DNA of 18,441 bases from assembly GCA_946626535.1 (NCBI GenBank), contig CAMOUK010000025.1, positions 1 to 18,441 of the forward strand, given 5' to 3'. Shown here piece by piece: positions 1 through 7,511 of this stretch (its first letter is position 1; every line of letters begins with the position of its first letter). The notes beneath the pieces are model-generated. The model searched no databases and was not told the origin of the DNA. It saw only the letters and a program-made list of their open reading frames with translations. Source of the stretch: an uncultured Caryophanales bacterium. Lineage in GTDB: Bacteria; Bacillota_I; Bacilli_A; Acholeplasmatales; Anaeroplasmataceae. A program made the translations under genes and the position numbers.

Positions 1-671
1 CTAAGGTTGAATATGATGTAACTCAACTTAGAATATTACATAACTATATTTCTAAATTTGCTGGAGATGGTAGAAATGCTAACCTTTGGAATGGTGAATC
101 TACACTTTCAGTTAAGGAAAACTTTACTGTATTTAATTTCCAATCACTTTTAGCAAATAAGAACCAAGTTATTGCCAATGCTCAAATGCTTATGGTATTA
201 AAGTGGTTAGATAATGAAATCATTAAAAACCGTGATTTCAATATGAAGCATAATACGAATAGAAAGATTGTTGTTGCAATCGATGAGGCTCACGTATTTA
301 TCGACCCTAAATACCCTGTAGCTTTAGACTTCATGTATCAGCTAGCTAAGCGTATTCGTAAATATAACGGTATGCAGATAGTTATTACACAAAATATTAA
401 GGACTTTGTTGGTAGTGAAGAAATTATTCGTAAATCAACTGCTATTATTAACGCGTGTCAATATTCATTCATATTCTCACTTTCTCCAAATGATATGGAT
501 GACTTATGTACACTATATGATAAGGCTGGTCAAATTAACGAGGTTGAGCAAGATCAAATCGTTAATAATCCAAGAGGTAATGCATTTATCATTACTTCAC
601 CAACAAGTAGAACAAATATTTCAATTATTGCTTCAGAGCAAACAAAGAGACTATTTGGCGAAGGCAAATAA
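1..671 (+). CDS. VirB4/TraE-like conjugative transfer ATPase, C-terminal part (5' end outside window)
   Basis: C-terminal part of a type IV secretion ATPase that would power DNA or protein transfer at the inner face of the membrane. The frame is open from base 3 with no start, so the gene begins upstream; about 222 codons are visible. Seen: a Walker B strand ending in D-E-A-H (IVVAIDEAH, about residues 91-99 of the fragment), then a helix rich in K/R (LAKRIRKYNG), a sensor-like strand ending in ITQN, the stretch NIKDFVGSEEIIRKS, and a terminal strand pair (NAFIITSP...). This order is the C-terminal RecA-like half of VirB4/TraC/TraE and related HerA/DUF87 ATPases. Walker A must lie upstream. 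A VirD4-type coupling protein is less likely because of the ITQN...F.L...D pattern. It is the only mobile-element hallmark here and implies that a conjugative element continues to the left. Confidence 0.85.
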   Translation, partial: KVEYDVTQLRILHNYISKFAGDGRNANLWNGESTLSVKENFTVFNFQSLLANKNQVIANAQMLMVLKWLDNEIIKNRDFNMKHNTNRKIVVAIDEAHVFIDPKYPVALDFMYQLAKRIRKYNGMQIVITQNIKDFVGSEEIIRKSTAIINACQYSFIFSLSPNDMDDLCTLYDKAGQINEVEQDQIVNNPRGNAFIITSPTSRTNISIIASEQTKRLFGEGK

Positions 672-676
672 TATTT

Positions 677-706
677 AATTTTAGCCAAATAATCTTGGCT
701 AGAATT
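677..706 (+). other. Hairpin between the VirB4 gene and gene A (possible weak terminator or attenuator)
   Basis: AATTTTAGCCAA (677-688) pairs with TTGGCTAGAATT (695-706) over 12 bp, one of them a T-G wobble, around a 6-nt loop. The 3' arm runs into ATTATTT, a poor U-tract. It lies in the 54-nt gap before gene A. It could reduce rather than stop read-through from the transfer operon. No promoter with a recognisable -35/-10 is visible in the gap, so gene A probably depends on upstream transcription. Confidence 0.5.
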
Positions 707-725
707 ATTTAAAAGAGGTGTTTTT

Positions 726-3314
726 ATGGGCAAATTATTTGATGCTGCAAAAAAGAACTATGATGAGCTTGTAGAATTTCAAAATAAGCAAGAACAAAAT
801 TATGTTGTTGAAACTACATTTGATAATATGTTTGAAAATATGTCAAAGTCATACTATTTAAATTTTTTTATCAATGAGGTTGAAAATAATAAAGCATATT
901 ATTTTGGTTCAGAGGATAACTATAAGTCATTCATGGAAAAAAATATGGAATTATTTTCTAATAAAACTAATAGTATCCAAAAGGCTACATATGATGGCAA
1001 TAAAGTCATGATTGATGTTAAGGGTGTTGATTATGAAAAGATACTTGATACTATCGAAAATAGAATTGGCGAAAGTAAAACTAATGAGCTTTTAGAAAAA
1101 TTTAAGACCTTTACTCCTAGAGAACCTCAAAGAACTTATCCTTTTAAGGCGCTTACTAAAAAAATTGAAAATGAGCTTTTTGATTATAATGTTTCTGAGG
1201 AAAAGAAAGAAGAATATAAACAAGCTTTAGAGTATGTCTCAGAAGAATTTATCATCAAAGATCAGGATGAAACTACTGACCATTTAATTGATCAGATAAA
1301 CTCAGTAAGAGAAAAAAGTGCTAAGACTCAAGTACTAAAGGTTGCTGAAGAAGTTGGAGTTAATGCTGAAAAGGCTGATGCATTAGCGGAGAAGACTTGG
1401 AGTTCCGTTTCTTTTAAAGCTACTGAAACAGAAGAAAAATTAGCTTTAAATCCATTCCTTTCAGCAAAGCTAGAGTATAATGAGGAATATAAAAAAAAGG
1501 TTATAGAGCTAGATAAGCTAATTACTGAAAAAGGCTTAATTCCTAATGGCTTTGTAGGAGAATCTGGATCTAAAGAATATGGCTTTTTAGACTATTTTGA
1601 TAAAACAGCTGAATTAAAGGATGCTTTATTAAATTATGATAAATTAACTGATAAGAATGAAAAGCTAAAGGCTTTAGATAATATTGTCTTAAAGACTAAT
1701 GAATTAAAGGAAGTAACTAATAAGTATAATGATGTTTTAGACTATATTAAAGAAAACTTTGATACATCTAAAATAAGTTTAAATGCCAATGTTTATTCTG
1801 GTAGATTAAAAGATAGTGGTACTAATTTAGAAAAATTCAAGCAAAATCTTCCACCAAGATGGGATTTTAAAAATGCAGCTCCTGGTGTTGTATTAAATGG
1901 CTTTGCCCAGCTTAGAGGTGCGGCAAAGCTTGCTGGTGTATCTGTTGAAGACTATATGGAAAATCCAACTAAATATTATTATCAAGGCTTAAGAAAAATA
2001 ATAGCAGCTCAGGATGAAAAGCATATAATGTCTATAAAGGATGCTGATGGCAATCAAATTCCTTTAGGTAAAAGAATTGCTCATATAATCGTTCAAGATG
2101 ATCATGAGTATTCTCAAATTTTAACCGGATATCAATATATGAGCCGTGGTATCGAATTTTTAAATTACACATCAGAATATAATAAAAATACCGAAAAAAA
2201 CATCGTTATAGCTGGTGCTAATCAAAGCTTGGTAGAGATTTATGATCACTCAAGTAGAGGCTTATTTAATAAGAATGGTGAGGCAGATTATGAATCAATT
2301 CAAAATCTATTTGCCTTAGGTAATGATGCTGATAATCTATTTGCTGTATCAAAAAATTATTGTCTAGAAGACGGTACATTAACCAATGTTGATGAAGCAT
2401 ATAATTTGAAGATAAAGGTTATGAGTAACGTTAATCCTTTAAATGAAACAAGAAGGGTTATGAGCGTTATAAGAGATTATCTTGTTGAAAGAAAACAAAT
2501 GTATATCGACAGAAGAAATGATAATAGTACTGATTTAGAGCTTGCTGAGGATGTTAGTCCAGCTCAAATGCTTGTAGGTGCTAAATTATATTTGAACGAT
2601 TACATTTATAAAAATAATATTAATCTTCTTGATTTAAATGCTAAGCAAAGAAATGAAGTAATGGAATTTTTAAATGATCCTGTAAAAGCATTCGTTTCAA
2701 AATATGAAGATGAGGAAAATCTTTTTAGAACAAATTCTAGAGGAGAGCTTCTTGAATCATTTGGAACAATTGATGAAGAATTTAAATCAGAGTTTAATAG
2801 ACTTTATAAGAAGGCTGGCGATAATTTTGTTAGAGCCTTCAATGACTTAAATACTCAAACAAAGGGTAGAAATACTGGTAAGACTATTGATCAAATTTTA
2901 GATGATAATAAGGGCGGATACTTTGAAAGAAAGTTTAGCTCTTCATCTAGGGAATATAAGGCTTTAGTAGAAGCTGTAAAAGCTGCCACAAATCCAGATA
3001 GTAGAACCTATGGTGATTTAAGTGGTGCTAAGCTTTATGCTCAAAAATATGTTGATCATAAGCTTCCAGAAGGCGCTAATTTTGAAAAATTAAGCGAAAA
3101 TGAAAAACGTAGAGTTGAATTCTGCCATACAATTATTGGTGCGACTTTACAAACTGAGCTAAATCAAAAGATGGAAGAATCTAAGATTAAACTAGCTCCA
3201 GATAATGATTTATTCCAACAAAATCTAAAGAATGATGTTGATTTAGATGTAGAAAATAATAATAACATCGAAATTGAAAATGAAATTGTAAACGAAAACG
3301 TAAAAACACAATAA
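726..3314 (+). CDS. Paralogue A: large soluble protein with the shared GGxFER C-terminal domain (862 aa)
   Basis: Function not recognised. The ATG follows an AGAGGTG Shine-Dalgarno with a 5-nt gap. The N-terminus MGKLFDAAKKNYDEL matches the starts of D and G. The central part is a helical region shared along its whole length with D: FGSEDNYKSF (60-69), the Y/F-G-F..Y block near 285, KISLNANVYSGR (349-360), LPPRWD (375-380), GVVLNGFAQL..AAK (387-401), LGKRIAH (447-453), a YMENP motif (410-414) and FLNDPVKAFVSKY (648-660). The shared C-terminal domain runs from about 722 to 815 (GGYFERKF 730-737, DHK 777-779, RR...C 795-800), followed by an Asn/Glu-rich acidic tail. No signal peptide or membrane segment. 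It is the only member lying directly behind the VirB4 gene without the array promoter, and a strong terminator follows. Possibly a transferred or secreted substrate (inference). Confidence 0.85.
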   Translation: MGKLFDAAKKNYDELVEFQNKQEQNYVVETTFDNMFENMSKSYYLNFFINEVENNKAYYFGSEDNYKSFMEKNMELFSNKTNSIQKATYDGNKVMIDVKGVDYEKILDTIENRIGESKTNELLEKFKTFTPREPQRTYPFKALTKKIENELFDYNVSEEKKEEYKQALEYVSEEFIIKDQDETTDHLIDQINSVREKSAKTQVLKVAEEVGVNAEKADALAEKTWSSVSFKATETEEKLALNPFLSAKLEYNEEYKKKVIELDKLITEKGLIPNGFVGESGSKEYGFLDYFDKTAELKDALLNYDKLTDKNEKLKALDNIVLKTNELKEVTNKYNDVLDYIKENFDTSKISLNANVYSGRLKDSGTNLEKFKQNLPPRWDFKNAAPGVVLNGFAQLRGAAKLAGVSVEDYMENPTKYYYQGLRKIIAAQDEKHIMSIKDADGNQIPLGKRIAHIIVQDDHEYSQILTGYQYMSRGIEFLNYTSEYNKNTEKNIVIAGANQSLVEIYDHSSRGLFNKNGEADYESIQNLFALGNDADNLFAVSKNYCLEDGTLTNVDEAYNLKIKVMSNVNPLNETRRVMSVIRDYLVERKQMYIDRRNDNSTDLELAEDVSPAQMLVGAKLYLNDYIYKNNINLLDLNAKQRNEVMEFLNDPVKAFVSKYEDEENLFRTNSRGELLESFGTIDEEFKSEFNRLYKKAGDNFVRAFNDLNTQTKGRNTGKTIDQILDDNKGGYFERKFSSSSREYKALVEAVKAATNPDSRTYGDLSGAKLYAQKYVDHKLPEGANFEKLSENEKRRVEFCHTIIGATLQTELNQKMEESKIKLAPDNDLFQQNLKNDVDLDVENNNNIEIENEIVNENVKTQ

Positions 3315-3320
3315 AAATAT

Positions 3321-3378
3321 AGAAGGGGCTGTGAAAAAACCTAACTTTTAAAAAGTAGGGTTTCACAGTCCCTTCTTT
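3321..3378 (+). terminator. Rho-independent terminator after gene A
   Basis: GAAGGGGCTGTGAAA (3322-3336) pairs with TTTCACAGTCCCTTC (3361-3375): 15 bp with one G-T wobble, extended by an imperfect upper stem (CCTA/TAGG, CTTTT/AAAAG). TTTAAT follows. It starts 7 nt after the stop of A and separates A from the promoter region of B. Confidence 0.85.
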
Positions 3379-3396
3379 AATAATGTCAAAAGTATA

Positions 3397-3445
3397 ATTA
3401 CGAAGAATTACAACAAATTACGAAAAAATATTGAAATTACGAAAA
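3397..3445 (+). repeat. Phased decamer array, consensus ATTACGAAaa
   Basis: Five tandem units: ATTACGAAGA (3397), ATTACAACAA (3407), ATTACGAAAA (3417), a degenerate 9-nt unit AATATTGAA (3427) and ATTACGAAAA (3436). The exact or near-exact copies start at offsets 0, 10, 20 and 39, so they sit on the same face of the helix. The last units overlap the -35 of the promoter at 3431-3459. Probably a cooperative regulator-binding site; no replication gene is near, so an iteron origin is less likely. Confidence 0.6.
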
Positions 3446-3459
3446 TGTATAAGTATAAT
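3431..3459 (+). promoter_or_regulatory. Sigma-A-type promoter (upstream promoter of gene B)
   Basis: TTGAAA (3431-3436), 17-nt spacer, TATAAT (3454-3459). The expected start is near 3466, inside the inverted repeat at 3460-3500, about 100 nt before the ATG of B. It is separate from, and upstream of, the shared array promoter at 3501-3534. Confidence 0.6.
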
Positions 3460-3500
3460 GTGACACACTCTCTCAACTTCTATAAGTGAGAGTATGTCAC
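3460..3500 (+). promoter_or_regulatory. Inverted repeat at the start of the upstream B transcript (operator or 5' RNA hairpin)
   Basis: The 15-nt arms at 3460-3474 and 3486-3500 match at 13 of 15 positions (GTGACA.ACTCTC against its complement) around an 11-nt centre. It lies immediately after the -10 of the upstream promoter and ends one base before the first TGTTGCA repeat. No U-tract follows, so it is not a normal terminator. Either an operator covering +1, or a leader hairpin on RNA from the upstream promoter. Confidence 0.6.
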
Positions 3501-3534
3501 TGTTGCACGTTTGTGGCATACTATATGTTATTAT
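3501..3534 (+). promoter_or_regulatory. Shared array promoter, copy 1 (drives gene B)
   Basis: TGTTGCA (3501-3507) and TGTGGCA (3512-3518) are direct repeats 11 bp apart. They are followed after exactly 10 nt by TATTAT (3529-3534), with an extended TG upstream of the -10. No -35 hexamer sits 17 nt from the -10: the repeats occupy that place, as in Pho-box promoters where the activator replaces the -35. Leader to the ATG about 24 nt. Confidence 0.75.
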
Positions 3535-3564
3535 ATTAACATATAAAGCCGGGAGGTATCTATT

Positions 3565-6177
3565 ATGCGTAAAGAACAATTAGCAAATATTATTAGTTAC
3601 TTAGAATCTATTAAAGAAAAAAATGGTGACTATAAAAAATATATCGAATCTTTAGATTTACTCGCATCAAGATTACTTTCATATTACACTCCAAGTATTC
3701 AAGGCAAATATATGGATATAACAAAAGAAGAATATGAGGAACTTGATGGCTTATTTAAGGATGCAATTGAAAAATCAGAATACTTTGTTAAAAATAAATT
3801 TGCTGAAGAGGAAAATGAGGTTGCAAGAGAAGTTAAAAATAACGTAAATGAAAAGCTACATAAAGAATTTTTAACTGATTTTTATAATGATTTTAAGCAG
3901 GTTGATATAAATAGTGGTAAGTCTTTTTATGAGGAGATGCAAAAAAATAAAAAGGTTGTATCACAGGTAGAAAATGAGCCTCTAATAAGTAATAACGAAG
4001 CTGAAAAACCAAAAGAGGAAGAAAAAGAAGAAGATGAGAATAATCGTAGTGTTGGTGATATAAGCGAAAGTAGAATTTATATGGATGGCTTATTCCAAAA
4101 AGATCAAATGACCATAACATATGAAAATGAAAAGGTAAGCGGCACTTTTATCTATAAAACTAATTATGATCCGGATAAGCAGCTTGATGATTTAATTAGG
4201 GAATATAAGCTTAAATATCCTGAATATGAACAATATTTTTCTTCGCTAAAAAATCTTGATAAGCTTAATGAATTAGCTTCTATACCAAATAGTGATATTT
4301 TAAATAAAGATGGTGAAGTTGTTAATTTTTTAGAAGAAAAGAATTTTAAGGTAGAAGAATTTGCAAATTATGATAAATTAAAAAATAATCAAAACTTTAT
4401 AAACGCAAATGCTGACTTTATATTAAAATTAAGACCAGTATTAAAGGAAGTAAATGAATATAGCGTAGAATTAAAGGCTACGGCAGAAACTAATTTAGAT
4501 AGACGTAATGTTGCTGTTACTGGAATAGCTAATATGCTTGATGAAAAGAATGTTATTCCTAATGCTAGAGCTGTTGCGATTGAAAAGGATTATGATGGAA
4601 AAAAGGCATATTTAGAAGGTACATTTATTGAAGATGTTAAGGGTAAGACTATTGATGAATTTAAATTAGATGATAAAGTCCATACTCTAGGTATCGATTC
4701 ATGGGATACAGTTGAAGCTAAAAAAGCCTTAGCTAATTTACAAGTAATCGATTATATTTGTGGAATTAAAAGAGATATTAATAATATTAAATTAGACTTT
4801 GATCCTAAAACTAATAAATTAGTTGGTGCATATGGTATCAATAATGAAAAAAGCTTCTTCGCGCCAAAACCTAAGCCTTTAATTATAGGAGAAGAGGATT
4901 ATAGCGAAATTGAAAATATCAAGGTTATTGATGGCGAAATGGCAACAAAAATTGCCGCACTTGAAGAACCTGAATTTAAAGCACTTATGGTTCAATATGG
5001 CTTAAGTGAGACAGAAGTTGAAGAGGCATGGAGAAGAGTATACGACTTACAAGATGTAATAAAAAATCCAAAAATCTTAGATGAAAAAGATGATCCAAAT
5101 AGATTGTTTAAAGAAGAAAAATTCATTATTGTTAATGGTGATGAAGCTTGGCAAAATTTAAAGCTTAATGAGTTAAAGACTAAAAATAATATATTTAATA
5201 AGATAATAGATGCTCAAAGAAAGCTTGTTAATGAGGCAAAAGTTGATAAGAGCTTAGATGAAAATTATAAGATATTAAAGCATACTTATAATAATAAGCT
5301 TCTTGAGGGCGATTTATTCTTAGCTGAAGCAAGAAAAAACGCTCCACTTCTTGGTACATCAAAACGTTATAATAATATCTTAAAGGGACTTCAAGACTAT
5401 AATAATGCCAAAACACCTGAGGAAAAGGCGGCAAAATTAGATAATTTACAAGAACTTGTTAATGTATATGAAACTGATAAGATTAATGATGGTGTTATTA
5501 ATAAATATGGTAACGTAATTAAAAATATATCTGGTAAGGATTTAGGAAGAGTTAATATAGTACTTAAACTTAATGAATTTATTGGTAATGTAAGACAGCT
5601 TGGAAATGAAGTAATAGAAGCTAATAATAAAAAAGAAGCTGATGAAAAATATGTAGAAGAGTTTAATTCAACATATCGTTTAGGTAAGTATCAGCATTAT
5701 GCTAAAGCATATACAAATGAAAATGGTCAAATTAGAATTAATGCTAATATCTTAGAAAGAGAAAAACAAATTAATAATATTCTTACAGAAACTAATAAAA
5801 AGATGATTTTAGCAAGTAATGGTGTTGATTTAGATAAATCTCCAGCGCAAAAGGAAAAATATGAGGTTTATAAGAATTATATCGACTCAACAATCGTAAA
5901 TTGTAAGGAACAATTATTAAGTGATTATCATCATGGCGCTATACCAAAGGAATATTTCGAATATAAGATGGATAAATATGATAAAAAGATCTTTGATTTT
6001 GACGAAGAAGAAAATAAATTTGCTTATGAAGATCCAACATCAGCTATATTTAAAAATAATTTCCAAGAAGACATTAATAAGGCTTTAAATAAGGAACAAG
6101 AAGAAATGCAAGAAATGGTTGACTTAAGTAGTGATGTTAATCTTGAAATTGAAGAAAATAATCTTCAAGCAAAATAA
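3565..6177 (+). CDS. Paralogue-array protein B: large protein with a possible degenerate kinase-like core (870 aa)
   Basis: Function uncertain. The ATG follows GGGAGGT. Helical N-terminal part (1-130), then an acidic low-complexity linker (143-160, KPKEEEKEEDENN). Two VSGTF/EGTF strands follow (191-195, 351-355), the second after RNVAVTGIANML (314-325). Next comes NLQVIDYICGIKRDINN (391-407) and GINNEKSFF (424-432), then MATKIAALEEPEFKALM (459-475). The order recalls large gut-bacterial proteins with a kinase-like pair of motifs, which I remember as G..DRH..N and GIDND.SF. Here the key Asp positions are changed (KRDI, INNE), suggesting a pseudokinase; this rests on memory of the pattern. The C-terminal half is helical and ends in an acidic tail with the IFKNNFQEDI motif (828-837). 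It lacks the GGFFER domain of its neighbours, though LLGTSKRYNNIL (595-606) may be a diverged echo. Single-gene unit with two promoters and its own terminator. Confidence 0.75.
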   Translation: MRKEQLANIISYLESIKEKNGDYKKYIESLDLLASRLLSYYTPSIQGKYMDITKEEYEELDGLFKDAIEKSEYFVKNKFAEEENEVAREVKNNVNEKLHKEFLTDFYNDFKQVDINSGKSFYEEMQKNKKVVSQVENEPLISNNEAEKPKEEEKEEDENNRSVGDISESRIYMDGLFQKDQMTITYENEKVSGTFIYKTNYDPDKQLDDLIREYKLKYPEYEQYFSSLKNLDKLNELASIPNSDILNKDGEVVNFLEEKNFKVEEFANYDKLKNNQNFINANADFILKLRPVLKEVNEYSVELKATAETNLDRRNVAVTGIANMLDEKNVIPNARAVAIEKDYDGKKAYLEGTFIEDVKGKTIDEFKLDDKVHTLGIDSWDTVEAKKALANLQVIDYICGIKRDINNIKLDFDPKTNKLVGAYGINNEKSFFAPKPKPLIIGEEDYSEIENIKVIDGEMATKIAALEEPEFKALMVQYGLSETEVEEAWRRVYDLQDVIKNPKILDEKDDPNRLFKEEKFIIVNGDEAWQNLKLNELKTKNNIFNKIIDAQRKLVNEAKVDKSLDENYKILKHTYNNKLLEGDLFLAEARKNAPLLGTSKRYNNILKGLQDYNNAKTPEEKAAKLDNLQELVNVYETDKINDGVINKYGNVIKNISGKDLGRVNIVLKLNEFIGNVRQLGNEVIEANNKKEADEKYVEEFNSTYRLGKYQHYAKAYTNENGQIRINANILEREKQINNILTETNKKMILASNGVDLDKSPAQKEKYEVYKNYIDSTIVNCKEQLLSDYHHGAIPKEYFEYKMDKYDKKIFDFDEEENKFAYEDPTSAIFKNNFQEDINKALNKEQEEMQEMVDLSSDVNLEIEENNLQAK

Positions 6178-6184
6178 AATAAAT

Positions 6185-6208
6185 ATGCCTCCTTTTGGAG
6201 GCATTTTG
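6185..6208 (+). terminator. Rho-independent terminator after gene B
   Basis: ATGCCTCC (6185-6192), loop TTTT, GGAGGCAT (6197-6204), then TTT. It begins 8 nt after the stop of B and closes the B unit just upstream of promoter copy 2. Confidence 0.9.
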
Positions 6209-6217
6209 TAATATATA

Positions 6218-6251
6218 TGTTGCAGTTTTGTTGCACCTGATATGTTATGAT
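6218..6251 (+). promoter_or_regulatory. Shared array promoter, copy 2 (drives C-D)
   Basis: TGTTGCA (6218-6224) and TGTTGCA (6229-6235), 11 bp apart, then 10 nt (ending ATATGT) and TATGAT (6246-6251) with an extended TG. Same geometry as copy 1. Leader to the ATG of C about 26 nt. Confidence 0.75.
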
Positions 6252-6283
6252 ATACCCAGTAAAACATAAGGAGGATACTAATT

Positions 6284-7474
6284 ATGCCAAAAACAACTAC
6301 TAAAAGATTAACTCAAGCGGAAATAAATGGAATTAAATATATATCAATGGCTGATTTTTCAAAAAGAATTGATAAAATTGAAAATATAGATGATAAGCTA
6401 AAATTTGCTAGACAATATCTTATATTACATGGTACAAATGGTGAGCCTGATTGCTCAATTGAAGAGGCAATTAATATTGCTAGAATGAAAATTGCTGATG
6501 CAGCTTATGAGCTAAGGCTACAAGCTGGCCAAACAAATCATGAAGATCCTGAGGAAGAAGACGAAATGGAAGATGAAATATCAATTGTTTCTTCTAAAGC
6601 TCCTGATGCTGATATAGAAAAGAAGTTTTATCATGTTAATCCATTTGCATCTAGAAAAGATGATATGGATTTAGAGCTATTCATGGGACATCCTGTTGAA
6701 TATTTAAGAAATTATGCTTTTAAAAAATATAATGAACTTAGCGATGAAAATATAGATATTCCAGAAGAAGCACTTTTAAGGGAAAATAGTATGAAGTTCT
6801 ATAATAAGGTTTTTAATGTTGATGCTGGAATATTAAATCCACAGGCACGTAGTAATCTACATGTTAAAAATAGATTAGAGGCTATGTTTGGTGGTAAGGC
6901 AGCACTTGAAAAGGCTTATAGAGATACTAAACCTGGTTTCTTCTCAAAGATGTTTTCAACATCATCTATTGCAGCAACTAACCTAGATAAGGTATATACT
7001 GCATTTAATAATCCAAACCATGTATTATATGGAGACCTTAAATCATTAAGTAAGGCAGCAAATGAATACCTAATGCATAAGCTACCAAACTGGAAGCCAG
7101 GTAAACCTTATCCTGATCAAAATGCCTTAGATAAACTTGATCAAACAGAAAAGTCAAGAACAGTTCTATGCGTTGCAATTTTAAAATCTGTTGATATGGA
7201 GTATAAGAATCAAGAGGTTTATGAGACTATCGTGAAGGGTTGTGCATCTGATGAAGAACTTCGTAACGAAATTGATCATGCTGATGCTATTAATCAAGAA
7301 TTATTCCAAAAAAAATTAATGAAGGATTTAAATGATAATCTAGAAAATAATATTATCGCTCCTGAGGTTGATAACAATAATATTATTCAAAAACAGGCAA
7401 ATAAAGATGTTGATATGGATGAATCAAGACTTGATGAATCTATTTCTGAAATTCAGCTTAAAAAAGAAAATTAA
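6284..7474 (+). CDS. Paralogue C: C/F/H-type protein with shared C-terminal domain (396 aa)
   Basis: Function not recognised. AAGGAGG precedes the ATG by 9 nt. The N-terminal module (14-75) has IKYISMADFSKRID (17-30), a DDKL.FA helix and SIEEAINIARMKIADA (58-73). It is nearly identical to the same module in F and recognisable in H. An acidic stretch follows (87-99). FMGHPVEYLRNY (133-144) is the F..xP motif found in eight of the nine array proteins. The shared C-terminal domain (about 195-310) has the C/F/H form: RLEAMFGG, PGFFSKMFSTSS (217-228), FNNPNHVLYGD (241-251), YLMHKLPNW (262-270), SR..LC (291-296). The tail carries LFQKKLMKDL (340-349) and an Asn/Asp-rich end. No export signal or membrane helix. 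First gene of a two-gene unit, 37 nt ahead of D. Confidence 0.85.
   Translation: MPKTTTKRLTQAEINGIKYISMADFSKRIDKIENIDDKLKFARQYLILHGTNGEPDCSIEEAINIARMKIADAAYELRLQAGQTNHEDPEEEDEMEDEISIVSSKAPDADIEKKFYHVNPFASRKDDMDLELFMGHPVEYLRNYAFKKYNELSDENIDIPEEALLRENSMKFYNKVFNVDAGILNPQARSNLHVKNRLEAMFGGKAALEKAYRDTKPGFFSKMFSTSSIAATNLDKVYTAFNNPNHVLYGDLKSLSKAANEYLMHKLPNWKPGKPYPDQNALDKLDQTEKSRTVLCVAILKSVDMEYKNQEVYETIVKGCASDEELRNEIDHADAINQELFQKKLMKDLNDNLENNIIAPEVDNNNIIQKQANKDVDMDESRLDESISEIQLKKEN
6335..6366 (+). repeat. 32-nt stretch identical to 11848-11879 (C/F duplication)
   Basis: This part of gene C, encoding the KYISMADFSK region, is identical base for base to 11848-11879 in gene F, third positions included. 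A second 20-nt match (AGAATGAAAATTGCTGATGC) lies further along both genes. The rest of the two genes is much more diverged. Confidence 0.8.
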
Positions 7475-7511
7475 AATCTTTATTCACTATTAGTTATAAT
7501 AGGAGGTATTT

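Noticed and set aside
272..278. Isolated TGTTGCA in the VirB4 gene
   Set aside because: Single copy with no partner 11 bp away and no -10 at the right place; it is coding sequence for the Walker B region.
406..678. Overlapping open frame on the plus strand inside the VirB4 gene
   Set aside because: Shadow frame: no ribosome binding site, low-complexity product, while the overlapping frame encodes a clear ATPase.
3397..3445. Decamer array as a CRISPR or replication iteron
   Set aside because: Units are 10 bp with no spacers, so not CRISPR; no replication initiator gene or DnaA-type box is visible nearby, and the overlap with a -35 favours a regulatory site.
3893..4120. Minus-strand open frames inside genes B, F and I (3893-4120, 5228-5434, 12207-12434, 17135-17371)
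   Set aside because: They lie antisense within long conserved genes, lack ribosome binding sites and promoters, and their composition mirrors the AT-rich coding strand.
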